Shown piece after piece: positions 1-8,425 of a stretch of 64,000 nt of DNA. The stretch comes from Leptolyngbya sp. PCC 7375. Lineage in GTDB: Bacteria > Cyanobacteriota > Cyanobacteriia > Phormidesmidales > Phormidesmidaceae. A program made the translations under genes and the position numbers. A model generated the notes under the pieces. That model saw only the letters and a list, made by a program, of their open reading frames with translations, made no database searches and was not told the origin of the DNA. Within the stretch, counting starts at the first letter, position 1; every line of letters begins with the position of its first letter. Location: positions 3,272,486 through 3,336,485 of the forward strand of contig NZ_JH993797.1 in assembly GCF_000316115.1 (NCBI RefSeq), written 5' to 3'.

Positions 1-2
1 AC

Positions 3-575
3 AAAATACTAAGTCCACTATTTATAGATTTTGAAGGTTTTCAAAGTATCCCCAAACCTAGTGATTACAGAGCTTTTTTTGTAGCTCGTGATCCACGTGA
101 TATTGTTGTCTCTTGGTATTTTTCAGCACTTTACTCACACAAAGCCAATGAAAGAATGTCAGCTACACGCAAACGTCTACAAGATATGTCTTTGGAAGCA
201 GGGCTAATTGAGTCAATTAGAGTTCTAAATAACACAGGGACTTTTGGAGCAATATTATCCTGGAATAATGCCTCGAAAAAGGATCCTAATACTAAAGTAA
301 TTAGCTTTGAAAATTTAACAGGTGCTAGACAGTTAGATGAGTTTAGGGACCTGTTTGAGCACTGCCAAATCAAAATGAAAGAAAAAGATATTAAAAAACT
401 ACTTGCGGATCTTAGCTTTAAAGAACTAAGTGGACGGCATCAGGGAAATGAAGATAAAAACTCACATTATAGAAAAGGTATTTCTGGTGACTGGAAAAAC
501 TACTTTAAGCCCGAAGTAAACAAAAAGTTCTCAGACTTGACGGGCAACCTGATCATAGCGTTAGGATATCAATAA
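3..575 (+). CDS. Sulfotransferase family protein, 3' part (5' end outside window)
   Basis: The reading frame is open from the window edge, so the first ATG inside it (156) is not the start. Translation from base 3 gives a segment with RDPRD, the 3'-phosphate binding motif of PAPS-dependent sulfotransferases, followed by a serine four residues later. Near the end is the family C-terminal motif RKGISGDWKN. It aligns almost throughout with the complete paralogue at 3677-4447, for example KILSPLF, FQSIPKP and YRAFF. Family knowledge: such enzymes move sulfate from PAPS to a hydroxyl or amine of a glycan, lipid or small molecule. The acceptor is unknown; glycan genes nearby suggest a surface polysaccharide or glycolipid. 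Confidence 0.85.
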   Translation, partial: KILSPLFIDFEGFQSIPKPSDYRAFFVARDPRDIVVSWYFSALYSHKANERMSATRKRLQDMSLEAGLIESIRVLNNTGTFGAILSWNNASKKDPNTKVISFENLTGARQLDEFRDLFEHCQIKMKEKDIKKLLADLSFKELSGRHQGNEDKNSHYRKGISGDWKNYFKPEVNKKFSDLTGNLIIALGYQ

Positions 576-743
576 CTAGCATCCTAACGCTATATAGTTA
601 CAGCAAAGTTGCAATAGGCTACCGAACTGAGATACTTAGGGCGTACTTGAAAGCTTGACCAAAACCTGATGCTTTCGTACAAGAGAACAATCCTTTTAGG
701 AGGTCTTAAAGCACTGCCTTAGTATTAATGCAAGGCATAATAT

Positions 744-1496
744 TTAATGAATTCGCTGTGCAATGAATGCAGTACATTCTTCAGGGGTATCTCGATATTT
801 AGAGGTATGCTTGCTAGTAACTGTGCGTTTAACTTCAAAGCCCAACACACCAAGCATTCGCCGAATGCAACCATCTGAAAAAGCCCACCAGGCCCACAAA
901 AGTTTCTCGTCTTCTGCATTTGGCATAAAGTAACCAATGGGTTCTTTCGAAGGCATTGCCTGATTTACAATAATGACGGTATCGGTCGACAAACGGGAAG
1001 CTGAATAGAGAGCCTGAAATGGATCTCGCAAATGAGAAAGGATCATACCAAAGAGAACGACATCAAATTTCCCTAACTCATCTGGAAAATCATAAACATT
1101 GCCATAGTAAACTTTGGCATTAGAGTTCAAATGTTTATGAGAATACCAGTAAGATTTTCTAATTCGCTGTAGGCCAACATTTCTGTTTTGAAGCAGTTCT
1201 TTAATGCGAGGCTGAACTTTATAGTGGGGGACAATGTCCCATTCACCATCACTAGACATGTCAAAGGATGTTACCTCAGCACCTTGTTTTTCCATAGAAA
1301 AAGTCAAAAAGCCTGAAGCTGTGCCGACATCTAAAACTTTTTTGCCAGAAAAATTGTAATTTCCTAAATACTCTTTAATTGATGATCTTAAATCCCAATC
1401 ACCTTCTATGGGGGCATGATTAGGCAAATCTATACTATGATAGAATTTGCATTCCTTTATATTATCTACGGGTATAGGCTCGGCGTACTGAAACAT
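744..1496 (-). CDS. Class I SAM-dependent methyltransferase
   Basis: A 250-residue protein with a Rossmann-type SAM site: VLDVGTASGF (motif I) near residue 55, an acidic loop SFDMSSDGEWD after the second strand, and FDVVLFGMILSHLRDP (post-motif II) mid-protein. This is the usual arrangement of small-molecule or glycan class I methyltransferases. It is antisense to the flanking sulfotransferase genes and has its own 5' region beside the IS cluster. The low GC matches the rest of the island. The substrate is unknown; O-methylation of a surface sugar is an inference from context only. Confidence 0.8.
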   Translation of the reverse strand: MFQYAEPIPVDNIKECKFYHSIDLPNHAPIEGDWDLRSSIKEYLGNYNFSGKKVLDVGTASGFLTFSMEKQGAEVTSFDMSSDGEWDIVPHYKVQPRIKELLQNRNVGLQRIRKSYWYSHKHLNSNAKVYYGNVYDFPDELGKFDVVLFGMILSHLRDPFQALYSASRLSTDTVIIVNQAMPSKEPIGYFMPNAEDEKLLWAWWAFSDGCIRRMLGVLGFEVKRTVTSKHTSKYRDTPEECTAFIAQRIH

Positions 1497-1713
1497 GACA
1501 CCTCGTTACAATGAAATTACGTTTACAGGATATTAGAATAAATCATTTTTAATACTTTTAGATAAATATACGAGGACATTTTTTCATAAGCCTACTTGTT
1601 AGTAGTTCTCCTAATTTTTCAACAATGAATAATCTTAGAGTAGTCAAATATAACTCACCTTAGAAATTATTTTTCCTTAAATATTCCTCTTCTATTATCT
1701 ATTAGGGTTCACT
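1497..1713. other. AT-rich intergenic stretch
   Basis: This is the upstream region of the methyltransferase, running up to the IS relic. No convincing open frame, hairpin or RNA gene was seen. It probably holds the methyltransferase promoter. Confidence 0.5.
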
Positions 1714-1846
1714 AGGAAACGGGCAGAGAGCATAGCCAGCTGAAGATACCAATCCATCAGCTGGCTATGCATGTCATCCTCTACGTAACTGTACAATCAA
1801 TTGTTGCCCTTACTACATCAACATAGCCGTTACAAATACCTCCGGC
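1714..1846 (+). mobile_element. Left fragment of an older IS4-family relic
   Basis: The sequence is collinear with 1896-2026 of the intact element next door but diverged. It contains a perfect 14-bp inverted repeat (1730-1743 with 1757-1770), which in the intact copy lies just before the transposase start. The fragment stops at ACCTCCGGC (1838-1846) and resumes at 3162 after the inserted element. The left terminal repeat of this old copy is no longer recognisable. Confidence 0.85.
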
Positions 1847-3161
1847 CTGACTGCCTGACACAAATCCTGTAACCCAGAATCCATAAGGATCGACAAGGAA
1901 ATGGGCAGAGGGCATGCAAAGCTGAAGATACCAAACCATCAGCGTGATATGCATGTCAGCCTCTACCCAACTGTATGATCAATTGTTGCCCTTCCTGCGT
2001 CAACATAGCCGTTACAAAGACCTCCGGCATCTGAAAACACTGGCTTGGATGGTCAGTGCCCTGATCTGTAGTGGCCAACTCAGCCTCCCCGCTTGGGAAC
2101 CCTACGTCCCCAGTCGGGCGACTCAGGCCCAGAGCTTTGAACGTCGGTGGCATCGCTTTTTCATCAACCGATTCATTGATGTCAAGGGGTTGTATCTGCC
2201 GCTGGTGTTGTTAGCGCTCACCAACTGGCGGGCTCATCGACTCTATCTAGCATTGGATACGACCATGCTGTGGAATCGCTATTGTATGATTCACCTGTCG
2301 GTTGTGTGTTGTGGACGAGCGGTACCACTTCTATGGCGGGTATTAGAGCATGAAAGTGCCATGGTTGCGTTCGATGAATATCGACCCTTGTTACGGCGTG
2401 CCCGTTGGCTGTTGCGTCGGCATCCCAACACGATGTTGTTAGCTGACCGAGGGTTTGCCAACCATGACCTCATGAGTTGGTTGCAAGCGAGTGGTTGGCA
2501 CTATTGTTTGCGCATTGCGTGTGATGTTCATCTCCACGGCCCATGCCGTCATCCCATTGAAGTACAAGCGCTGTGGCCTCCCAAAGGAGAAGCCACTCTC
2601 TATGAGAACGTGGGGCTCTGGCAAGATGGTGAGCATCGATGTAATTTAGTCTTGGCAACCGTGCGAGGGACGAAGGAATCCTGGGCGGTGATTACGGATG
2701 AATCACCGAGTCTACAAACGTTGTGGCAATATGCCTTGCGGTTTCGGGTTGAGGAGTTGTTTTTAGATAGCAAATCAGGAGCCTTTGAACTCGAAGACTC
2801 TCGCATTCGATCCGCTCAAGCTCTAGAGCGTCTCTATTTGGTGGCCGCCATTGCCTTGTTATACGGCACCACTCAAGGCATGGCGGTGCAGTGTGAAGGC
2901 TTACGTCAACAGGTGGATACCCATTGGAGACGAGGGCTCAGCTATCTCAAAATTGGCTTACGGTGGCTCAAGGGAGTCGTTCACAAAGGTCGGACTCTTC
3001 TGAAACCAGTCCCCTTATTGCCCAAAGACCCAGACCCTTGTTTTGCGTCCAACAAGGCTGAGCAACGTTACTATGACCTGATTTGGTTTTCCCGTATTCG
3101 GTCAATACGATGTCGGACTTGAGATATTAATGGGGGCATCTGAGATGTGTCAGTCAGTCAG
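1847..3161 (+). mobile_element. Complete IS4-family insertion sequence, about 1.3 kb
   Basis: Ends are defined by imperfect terminal inverted repeats: CTGACTGCCTGACACA at 1847-1862 and the complement of CTGACTGACTGACACA at 3146-3161. A 9-bp direct repeat ACCTCCGGC lies exactly outside both ends (1838-1846 and 3162-3170). Removing the element and one repeat restores a continuous older copy of the same element, so this is an insertion of an IS into its own relic. Nine-base target duplications are within the known range for IS4-type elements. It contains one transposase gene. Confidence 0.9.
1953..3122 (+). CDS. IS4-family DDE transposase (intact)
   Basis: About 389 residues. Catalytic signatures are the first Asp in ALDTTMLW (near residue 100), the second in LLADRGFAN and the Glu in YALRFRVEELFLDSK. 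The last fits Y-(2)-R-(3)-E-(6)-K of the IS4 family exactly. ATG at 1953 is preferred; an in-frame GTG lies at 1944. No Shine-Dalgarno is evident, and an imperfect hairpin (1912-1925 with 1939-1952) abuts the ATG. In IS10 and IS50 such hairpins limit translation from read-through transcripts; a similar role here is inference. The frame is uninterrupted, so the enzyme may be active. Confidence 0.9.
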   Translation: MSASTQLYDQLLPFLRQHSRYKDLRHLKTLAWMVSALICSGQLSLPAWEPYVPSRATQAQSFERRWHRFFINRFIDVKGLYLPLVLLALTNWRAHRLYLALDTTMLWNRYCMIHLSVVCCGRAVPLLWRVLEHESAMVAFDEYRPLLRRARWLLRRHPNTMLLADRGFANHDLMSWLQASGWHYCLRIACDVHLHGPCRHPIEVQALWPPKGEATLYENVGLWQDGEHRCNLVLATVRGTKESWAVITDESPSLQTLWQYALRFRVEELFLDSKSGAFELEDSRIRSAQALERLYLVAAIALLYGTTQGMAVQCEGLRQQVDTHWRRGLSYLKIGLRWLKGVVHKGRTLLKPVPLLPKDPDPCFASNKAEQRYYDLIWFSRIRSIRCRT

Positions 3162-3556
3162 ACCTCCGGCATTTAAAGACGCTAGCTCGGATAGTCAATG
3201 CCCTCATCTGTTGTGATTAATTTAGCCCCACAGGCTGGAAACCTTATGTCTCCAGCCGTGCGACTCAGGCCTAGAGCTTTGAACATCGATGGCATCACTT
3301 TTTCATCAACCAAGTCATCATACAGTTGCGGATCGAGGAGTGGTGAGTGGTGCTTCACTGATAACGGCTTTCTTACTAATTACCTCTTTTACCCCAAAAT
3401 CAAATCTTGACGGACTACTAGAGCCCCAGCCCTCTGCTTAACCTTCTTCGAAGCAAACCGCAATACTATGACCAGATTTGGTTTTCCCGTATTCGGTCAA
3501 TACGTTGTCGGACTTGAGATATAAGTGGGCTGGACTAAGACTTGTCAGACAGTCAG
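3162..3556 (+). mobile_element. Right fragment of the older IS4-family relic, internally deleted
   Basis: 3162-3315 is a decayed copy of positions 2018-2180 of the intact element. After unalignable sequence, 3446-3556 matches the 3' end of the transposase gene and the right terminus (TTGTCAGACAGTCAG at 3542-3556). Most of the transposase middle, including the catalytic residues, is gone. Short open frames here are remnants, not genes. Confidence 0.8.
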
Positions 3557-3676
3557 GATACGCCATTAGATCTTTGGGAAGTTTGACTTTCTTTCAATCA
3601 GATAAGATGAATTATTAAGTTAAGACAAAAAGCTCTAAATTAGAGTAGATAGCTAAGTGTTAGTTGTGAGGTCGAT

Positions 3677-4447
3677 TTGAGCAAATTTCCTATTAATATT
3701 TATCACTGCTGTGTATTTAAGACCGGTAGCCAATGGATTAGAGGTATTCTGCAGCATCCATTGATAAAAGCTGCATCCGAGCTAGACTGTTACAGGTATG
3801 AAGATCACCTGCCTGGTAATACAGATTCACGGAAAATTACAGAGCGTTTTTTTGATAGCTTTTTGCCTAAACAAAAAATTTTAAGCCCCTTATTTTTGAG
3901 CTTTAACTGTTTTCAAAGCATTCCAAAACCTGCTCACTACAGAGCATTTTTTATAACTCGAGATCCGAGGGACATTACTGTTTCACTCTACTACTCAATT
4001 CTTTACTCTCATCGTGAAATGGGTCACATTGCAGAGATGAGAAATAATCTGAAGAAGAAAAGCCAGTCTGATGGACTTTTTCAAGTAATCGATTGGGGAG
4101 TAGAGTTAGGTATTTTTGAGGCTCTTTTATCTTGGGCTAGTGCTCAAGATATTGACCCTTGTGTAAAGATTTTTAGGTTTGAGGATTTGACATGCAAAGA
4201 AAAATTTCATCACTTCACTCAACTAATGAATCATTGTCAAATAGGCATATCCAGAACTGAATTAAAACAAATTTTAAAAGACTTGAGTTTCGAAAACCTC
4301 AGTGGTCGTTCTAAAGGTTCAGAAGACATCAACTCCCATTATCGGAAAGGTATTTCTGGAGACTGGAAAAATCACTTTAATGGTGAAACAGAAGCTTATT
4401 TTTTCAACAGAACTAATAGTCTTCTCAAAGACACTGGTTATTTGTAA
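3677..4447 (+). CDS. PAPS-dependent sulfotransferase family protein
   Basis: 256 residues and complete. The 5'-phosphosulfate loop is FKTGSQWIRGIL (about residues 14-25). The 3'-phosphate motif RDPRD is near 95-99 with Ser at 103, and RKGISGDWKN lies near 225-235. The start is TTG at 3677, chosen because GAGG lies five bases upstream and the PSB loop would otherwise be cut. It is a paralogue of the truncated gene at the window edge, from which the methyltransferase and the IS cluster separate it. Transporter and glycosyltransferase genes follow on the same strand. Likely role: sulfation of a surface glycan or glycolipid; the acceptor is not deducible. Confidence 0.88.
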   Translation: MSKFPINIYHCCVFKTGSQWIRGILQHPLIKAASELDCYRYEDHLPGNTDSRKITERFFDSFLPKQKILSPLFLSFNCFQSIPKPAHYRAFFITRDPRDITVSLYYSILYSHREMGHIAEMRNNLKKKSQSDGLFQVIDWGVELGIFEALLSWASAQDIDPCVKIFRFEDLTCKEKFHHFTQLMNHCQIGISRTELKQILKDLSFENLSGRSKGSEDINSHYRKGISGDWKNHFNGETEAYFFNRTNSLLKDTGYL

Positions 4448-4549
4448 TTGATTATTTTCCTAAAATCACTCACTGTACTTGTGAATAATCAATATTTTCG
4501 CAGACACACAAGGATCCACATTCTCAGATTAAAACTTTAGGCACTGACG

Positions 4550-4918
4550 ATGAATCCTCCCGAGTTTTTCCTATTATTAATGGCCGTTTTACTAAGCGTT
4601 GCAGGTCAGATATTTCTTAAATTTGGGGCCTTACAGTTAGGAGCAGTCAATGCTAGTAATTTAGTTACTCAGATATTTAAAATCGCGACAACTTATGAGC
4701 TAATCATTGGCCTAATGTTCTATGGTTTCGGTGCTATTGCTTATATTCTAGTGCTCACAAGAGTTCCACTCAGTACAGCAGGCCCAGCTGCATCAATGAT
4801 TTACATCTTTACAGTAGTCAGTGGTAGCCTATTTTTTAATGAAGCAATAACAGCTGCGAAGATCCTAGGTTTAGTAACTATCACAATAGGCGTTTTAATT
4901 ATTAGTCTTAAATCATAG
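4550..4918 (+). CDS. Small EmrE/ArnE-like (SMR/DMT superfamily) membrane protein
   Basis: 122 residues with four hydrophobic segments: about 6-25, 45-65, 72-92 and 98-118. The pattern AGQIFLKFGA in the first helix and GPAASMIYIFTVVSGSLFFNE in the third/fourth region is that of small EamA/SMR proteins. Such proteins include the ArnE/ArnF subunits that flip polyprenyl-linked amino sugars. It lies just upstream of a GT2 transferase with C-terminal membrane segments, a pairing typical of polyprenyl-phosphate-sugar modification systems. A drug-efflux role is possible, but lipid-linked sugar flipping fits the neighbourhood better. Confidence 0.75.
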   Translation: MNPPEFFLLLMAVLLSVAGQIFLKFGALQLGAVNASNLVTQIFKIATTYELIIGLMFYGFGAIAYILVLTRVPLSTAGPAASMIYIFTVVSGSLFFNEAITAAKILGLVTITIGVLIISLKS

Positions 4919-5253
4919 TTTCCGTAGATGTTTTTTATTTCATTCACTATCAAGATTCACTCTAAGATTTTGAGCCACACTATCTATCAGAGTAAATCGG
5001 GCCTGTGATCTTTATTATGCAACGTTTTTAGCAAAGTAAGGTTTATATATCCATAAAATATTAATTGATAAATGTATCATTATCATCCTTTATGAAATTG
5101 TGCTGGTGGTATATTAACTTTGGGTAGGGTAAACGTTTTGTATTCTTTTACTATTAAGAACCAATTAGATAGCCGGGATTGATTTAGCTCTTTTACAGAG
5201 CTCTGGCAGATGTTCTGTAATGCTTTTCAGCTCAGTTTCTTTGGACAAGGCCT
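4919..5253. other. AT-rich intergenic region
   Basis: 335 bases with no supported gene, RNA or repeat. It probably holds the promoter and leader of the GT2 gene; no clear sigma-70 boxes can be defended. Confidence 0.5.
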
Positions 5254-6465
5254 ATGACTCGCATAAAAAAAGCTGATTGGTCTAACTCAAGTTCTTTGTC
5301 TTTGGAAAGTTCTGCTTCTCCTAACCAAACGATCGAACTTTCAATAGTCATGCCATGTTTGAATGAGGCAGAAACTCTTGAAACGTGCATACGAAAAGCT
5401 CAGTCATATTTGGAGCAAAACTTAGTAAGTGGCGAAGTTATCGTCGCAGATAACGGGAGTACAGACGGTTCACAGCAGATAGCTATCGCTTGCGGTGCCA
5501 AGTTAATCCATGTTGAGGAAAAGGGTTATGGAAGTGCACTAATGGCTGGCATCAATGCAGCTGCTGGGCCATACATTGTTATGGGGGATGCTGATGATAG
5601 TTATGATTTTTTAGGATTAAACCCATTTCTACAAGAGCTAAGGGCAGGCTACGACCTCGTTATGGGAAATCGGTTTAAAGGCGGAATTCAAAAAAATGCT
5701 ATGCCTTTTTTGAATAGATACCTGGGAAATCCGGTGCTCACAGGGATTGGTAAACTGCTTTTTCCTAATCCTTGTGGAGACTTCCACTGTGGATTGCGAG
5801 GCTTTAGAAAAGACGCAATTAACTCTTTAGATCTACGAACAACTGGCATGGAGTTTGCTAGTGAGATGGTGGTCAAGGCAGTTATTTCTAAGCTGCGGGT
5901 CACTGAGGTGCCTACAACACTGTCTCCAGATGGTAGGAGTCGTCCACCTCATTTGAGACCGTGGAGAGATGGTTGGCGACACTTAAGGTTTTTGCTATTG
6001 TATAGTCCCAATTGGCTATTTCTATATCCTGGTCTAATACTTTCAGCACTGGCATGTGTGACTACTTTTGTTTTGCTGCAGGGACCTAAATGGGTATTTG
6101 ATATTCATACTTTACTATTTGCTTCAGCCAGTGGTGTTGTTGGGTTTCAGGCGATTATTTTTGCAGTGCTGACTAATCAGTTTGCCGTGAGCGAAGGGTT
6201 GCTCATGCCTCGTAAAAGGCTGTTTAGAAACATCAGCAAGTGCTTTAACTTAGAGCTTGGTTTACTAATTGGAGGCGGACTGATTGCTCTTAGCCTATTA
6301 ATGTCAGCCTATTCATTTTTGATATGGCAACAGAGTTCATTTGGTCCTTTAGAACCCTCAAGAGTTATGAGAATTGTTATTCCTTCGGCAACTTTCCTAA
6401 TTTTAGGGTTCCAAATAATATTTGCCAGCTTTTTTATGAGCATCTTATCGCTGAGGCGTAAATAG
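5254..6465 (+). CDS. GT2-family glycosyltransferase with C-terminal membrane helices
   Basis: 403 residues. Residues about 26-250 form a GT-A domain: ELSIVMPCLNEAETL at the start, IVADNGSTDGS (nucleotide-sugar binding), and MGDADDSYDF as the metal-binding acidic cluster. Three to four hydrophobic helices follow between about 255 and 400. This layout is that of dolichol/undecaprenyl-phosphate hexose synthases (DPM1/GtrB/ArnC relatives), which load a sugar onto a polyprenyl carrier at the membrane. It has the same orientation as the ArnE-like gene. Before the IS insertion it lay only about 220 bases upstream of the GT-C-like gene at 12079, which would be a natural user of its product. Confidence 0.85.
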   Translation: MTRIKKADWSNSSSLSLESSASPNQTIELSIVMPCLNEAETLETCIRKAQSYLEQNLVSGEVIVADNGSTDGSQQIAIACGAKLIHVEEKGYGSALMAGINAAAGPYIVMGDADDSYDFLGLNPFLQELRAGYDLVMGNRFKGGIQKNAMPFLNRYLGNPVLTGIGKLLFPNPCGDFHCGLRGFRKDAINSLDLRTTGMEFASEMVVKAVISKLRVTEVPTTLSPDGRSRPPHLRPWRDGWRHLRFLLLYSPNWLFLYPGLILSALACVTTFVLLQGPKWVFDIHTLLFASASGVVGFQAIIFAVLTNQFAVSEGLLMPRKRLFRNISKCFNLELGLLIGGGLIALSLLMSAYSFLIWQQSSFGPLEPSRVMRIVIPSATFLILGFQIIFASFFMSILSLRRK

Positions 6466-6558
6466 CTGCTTTTTTTGGCCTCCACTAAAGTGCGGTAACA
6501 CCATATGGTATGAGGTCAAGCGTGAACAGCCTAACTATCAAAAAGATTTGAATACTCG

Positions 6559-6580
6559 GCAAACCACTTGATTTTCAGAT
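6559..6580. repeat. Left half of a palindrome split by IS element A, plus target duplication
   Basis: GCAAACCAC at 6559-6567 pairs with GTGGTTTGC at 11983-11991. Between them the 11-bp GATTTTCAGAT occurs at 6570-6580 and again at 11960-11970, directly outside element A. The pre-insertion site would read as a 9-bp outer stem with an inner TTCAG/CTGAA hairpin, downstream of the GT2 gene. Confidence 0.75.
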
Positions 6581-6603
6581 CAATGGCACTGACATAAGTC
6601 TAA

Positions 6604-7353
6604 TCAAGCAGCCAGCTTAGCTTTGAGAATATTACGAGGTTGTCGCATTCTGGGAAACGGTTTTGGCCTACGTTTGACGACTCTAGGTTCATGCCGATTA
6701 GGCCGTTGAGGCAACGGGTCAGAGGCAATATCTTGGAGCAAATGGTCGTAGAGTCGTTGCCGTGTCGCGTTCGATGTTGTTGCTAATAATGCAAGAATTT
6801 GCTGAAAGTGTTGCCGAGCCCCCTGTAGGGAGAGACGATTACGCTCATAGTGCAATAATGGAGAGGCCTGTTCCATCACACTACGCAGCACATTGTAGGC
6901 TAGCATGTGAGACCAAATTTCCTTACGGACCATGTCCGGTGTTTTGGCTGTGAGCCTCTCCATTTTTGAGTGTCGTTTTGAGATGACGTAAATTGACTTC
7001 TGCCGCATGCCACGCCATCCATAAAGACGGGTTAATTGACTAGCAGGATACTGTTTGGCATCCAATAGGGTGGTAACAATGATGATGAACTGGTCTCGAA
7101 ACCCGTTACGAGATAGCTTCAGACGCACTTCTCTAACCGTCAATGTCTGGGAAATGGCTGCAAACTCATCTGTATTCATATGACCCGGTCGTCGCTTGGG
7201 TTTGTGCCAGACGACTTGGTGGTCGCCAGGACCATGCCTGAGACCTTTACGAAAATCAGTGTGCCGAGCATGATGTTTACGCAAGACCCCATCGGCCTCT
7301 TGCTGCTGAATCAGGGCTAAGTCAACATAGCTGCCAAAGGCTTGGTCTCCCAT
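6604..7353 (-). pseudogene. Transposase of element A, C-terminal half, with internal frame disruption
   Basis: It starts at the second catalytic Asp (MGDQAFGSYVDLALI) and ends in RPRNILKAKLAA, a common IS4 C-terminus. Around the expected Tyr-Arg-Glu-Lys motif the frame is shifted. Between a T5 run on the plus strand (6963-6967) and about 7013, the good peptide WHAAEVNLRHLKTTLK is read in another frame, then the original frame resumes as MERLTAKTPD. Two compensating indels therefore remove the catalytic Glu region from the long frame. The N-terminal half lies at 11246-11859. Non-functional. Confidence 0.88.
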
Positions 7354-7458
7354 GGCCCTTAAAGGGTGACAAGGAACTTAAAGTCTATATTTGGCAATGA
7401 TTTGGGAAAATAGGAAGGCAAAAAAATAGGGGACTATGCATCCCCCACAAAAAATAAA

Positions 7459-8293
7459 ATGTTGCCTTCAGTATACCAAACCATCTGCCGTAAGCATTTG
7501 AGCGAGCAGCAGTATCTAACCCTAGAGCTGGTGTTACTTTTGATACAAGCGCATCGTCAAGTCACCCTGGGTGCCTTAGCCAGTCTATTTCCTCAACCGA
7601 TCAAATATGCGAGTCGTAAACGGAACCTACAACGGTTTTTAGTCCTCCCTCGTCTGAGTCTTAAAGTGTTGTGGTTTCCGTTGATCAAATATTGGATTCG
7701 CCAAGCTCAAACCGGTCATTGTCTCAATCGAGATCAGCGTCGTCGGTTAAAAAAAAGCTCATCAGAAGTATGGATATTGGTTGATTGCGATAGACCGAAC
7801 GCAATGGAAAGAGCGTAATCTGTTTATGGTGACCCTGGTATGGGGCACCCATGCATTACCCCTATATTGGGAGCTATTAGATCATGTCGGCAACAGTAAT
7901 CTGAGGACCCAAAAACGAGTCTTAAAAATCGCTCTGAAATTATTGAAACACTATCCAACGTTGGTGATAGGAGACCGAGAATTTCATAGTCCGAAATTGG
8001 CTGAATGGCTGGACCAACAAGGGGTGTACTTTGCCTTACGTCAGAAAAAAGACTTCCACTTCCAACACCACCCTGGTGACGAGTACGAAGTCCTCAAAGA
8101 CCAAGGATTCAAGCCGGGCATGTCTCAATTTTATGTCGGCATTAGAGGGAATAAAGGAGACGGATTAGGTCCCTTTAATCTGGCTGTTTATTGGAAACGT
8201 AAGCACCGCAAGAAAGGACCGAAAGACCCCTGGTATATCCTGACAAATCTCCCCACCCTCAAACAAACCTTAAAGATTTATCGTTGTCGCTGG
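7459..8293 (+). pseudogene. Transposase of element B, N-terminal part, frameshifted at an A8 run
   Basis: Frame one runs from ATG 7459 (MLPSVYQTICRKHL). After an eight-A run (7749-7756) the conserved sequence continues in the next frame as AHQKYGYWLIAIDRTQW, containing the first catalytic Asp. VIGDREFHSPKLAEW follows with the second. One fewer A would join the two frames. Either a 7-to-8 base mutation broke the gene, or transcriptional slippage on the A run produces the full enzyme. The frame is then cut by cassette C at YRCRW, inside the Y-R-E-K motif. Confidence 0.88.
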
Positions 8294-8425
8294 GGGATAG
8301 AGATACGCCAGCCTCAATACCCCCATAGTCATCTCCCTCTTTATGCCGAGGTTGCTTAGTCATAGGCTGATGGTTTTCCATTTGTATTCTCCGGTGAAGA
8401 GTTAACAGTGACGGTGTGAGGAGGG

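Noticed and set aside
3198..3410. Short open frame between the IS and the sulfotransferase gene
   Set aside because: It lies within the decayed IS4 relic and is out of frame with the transposase.
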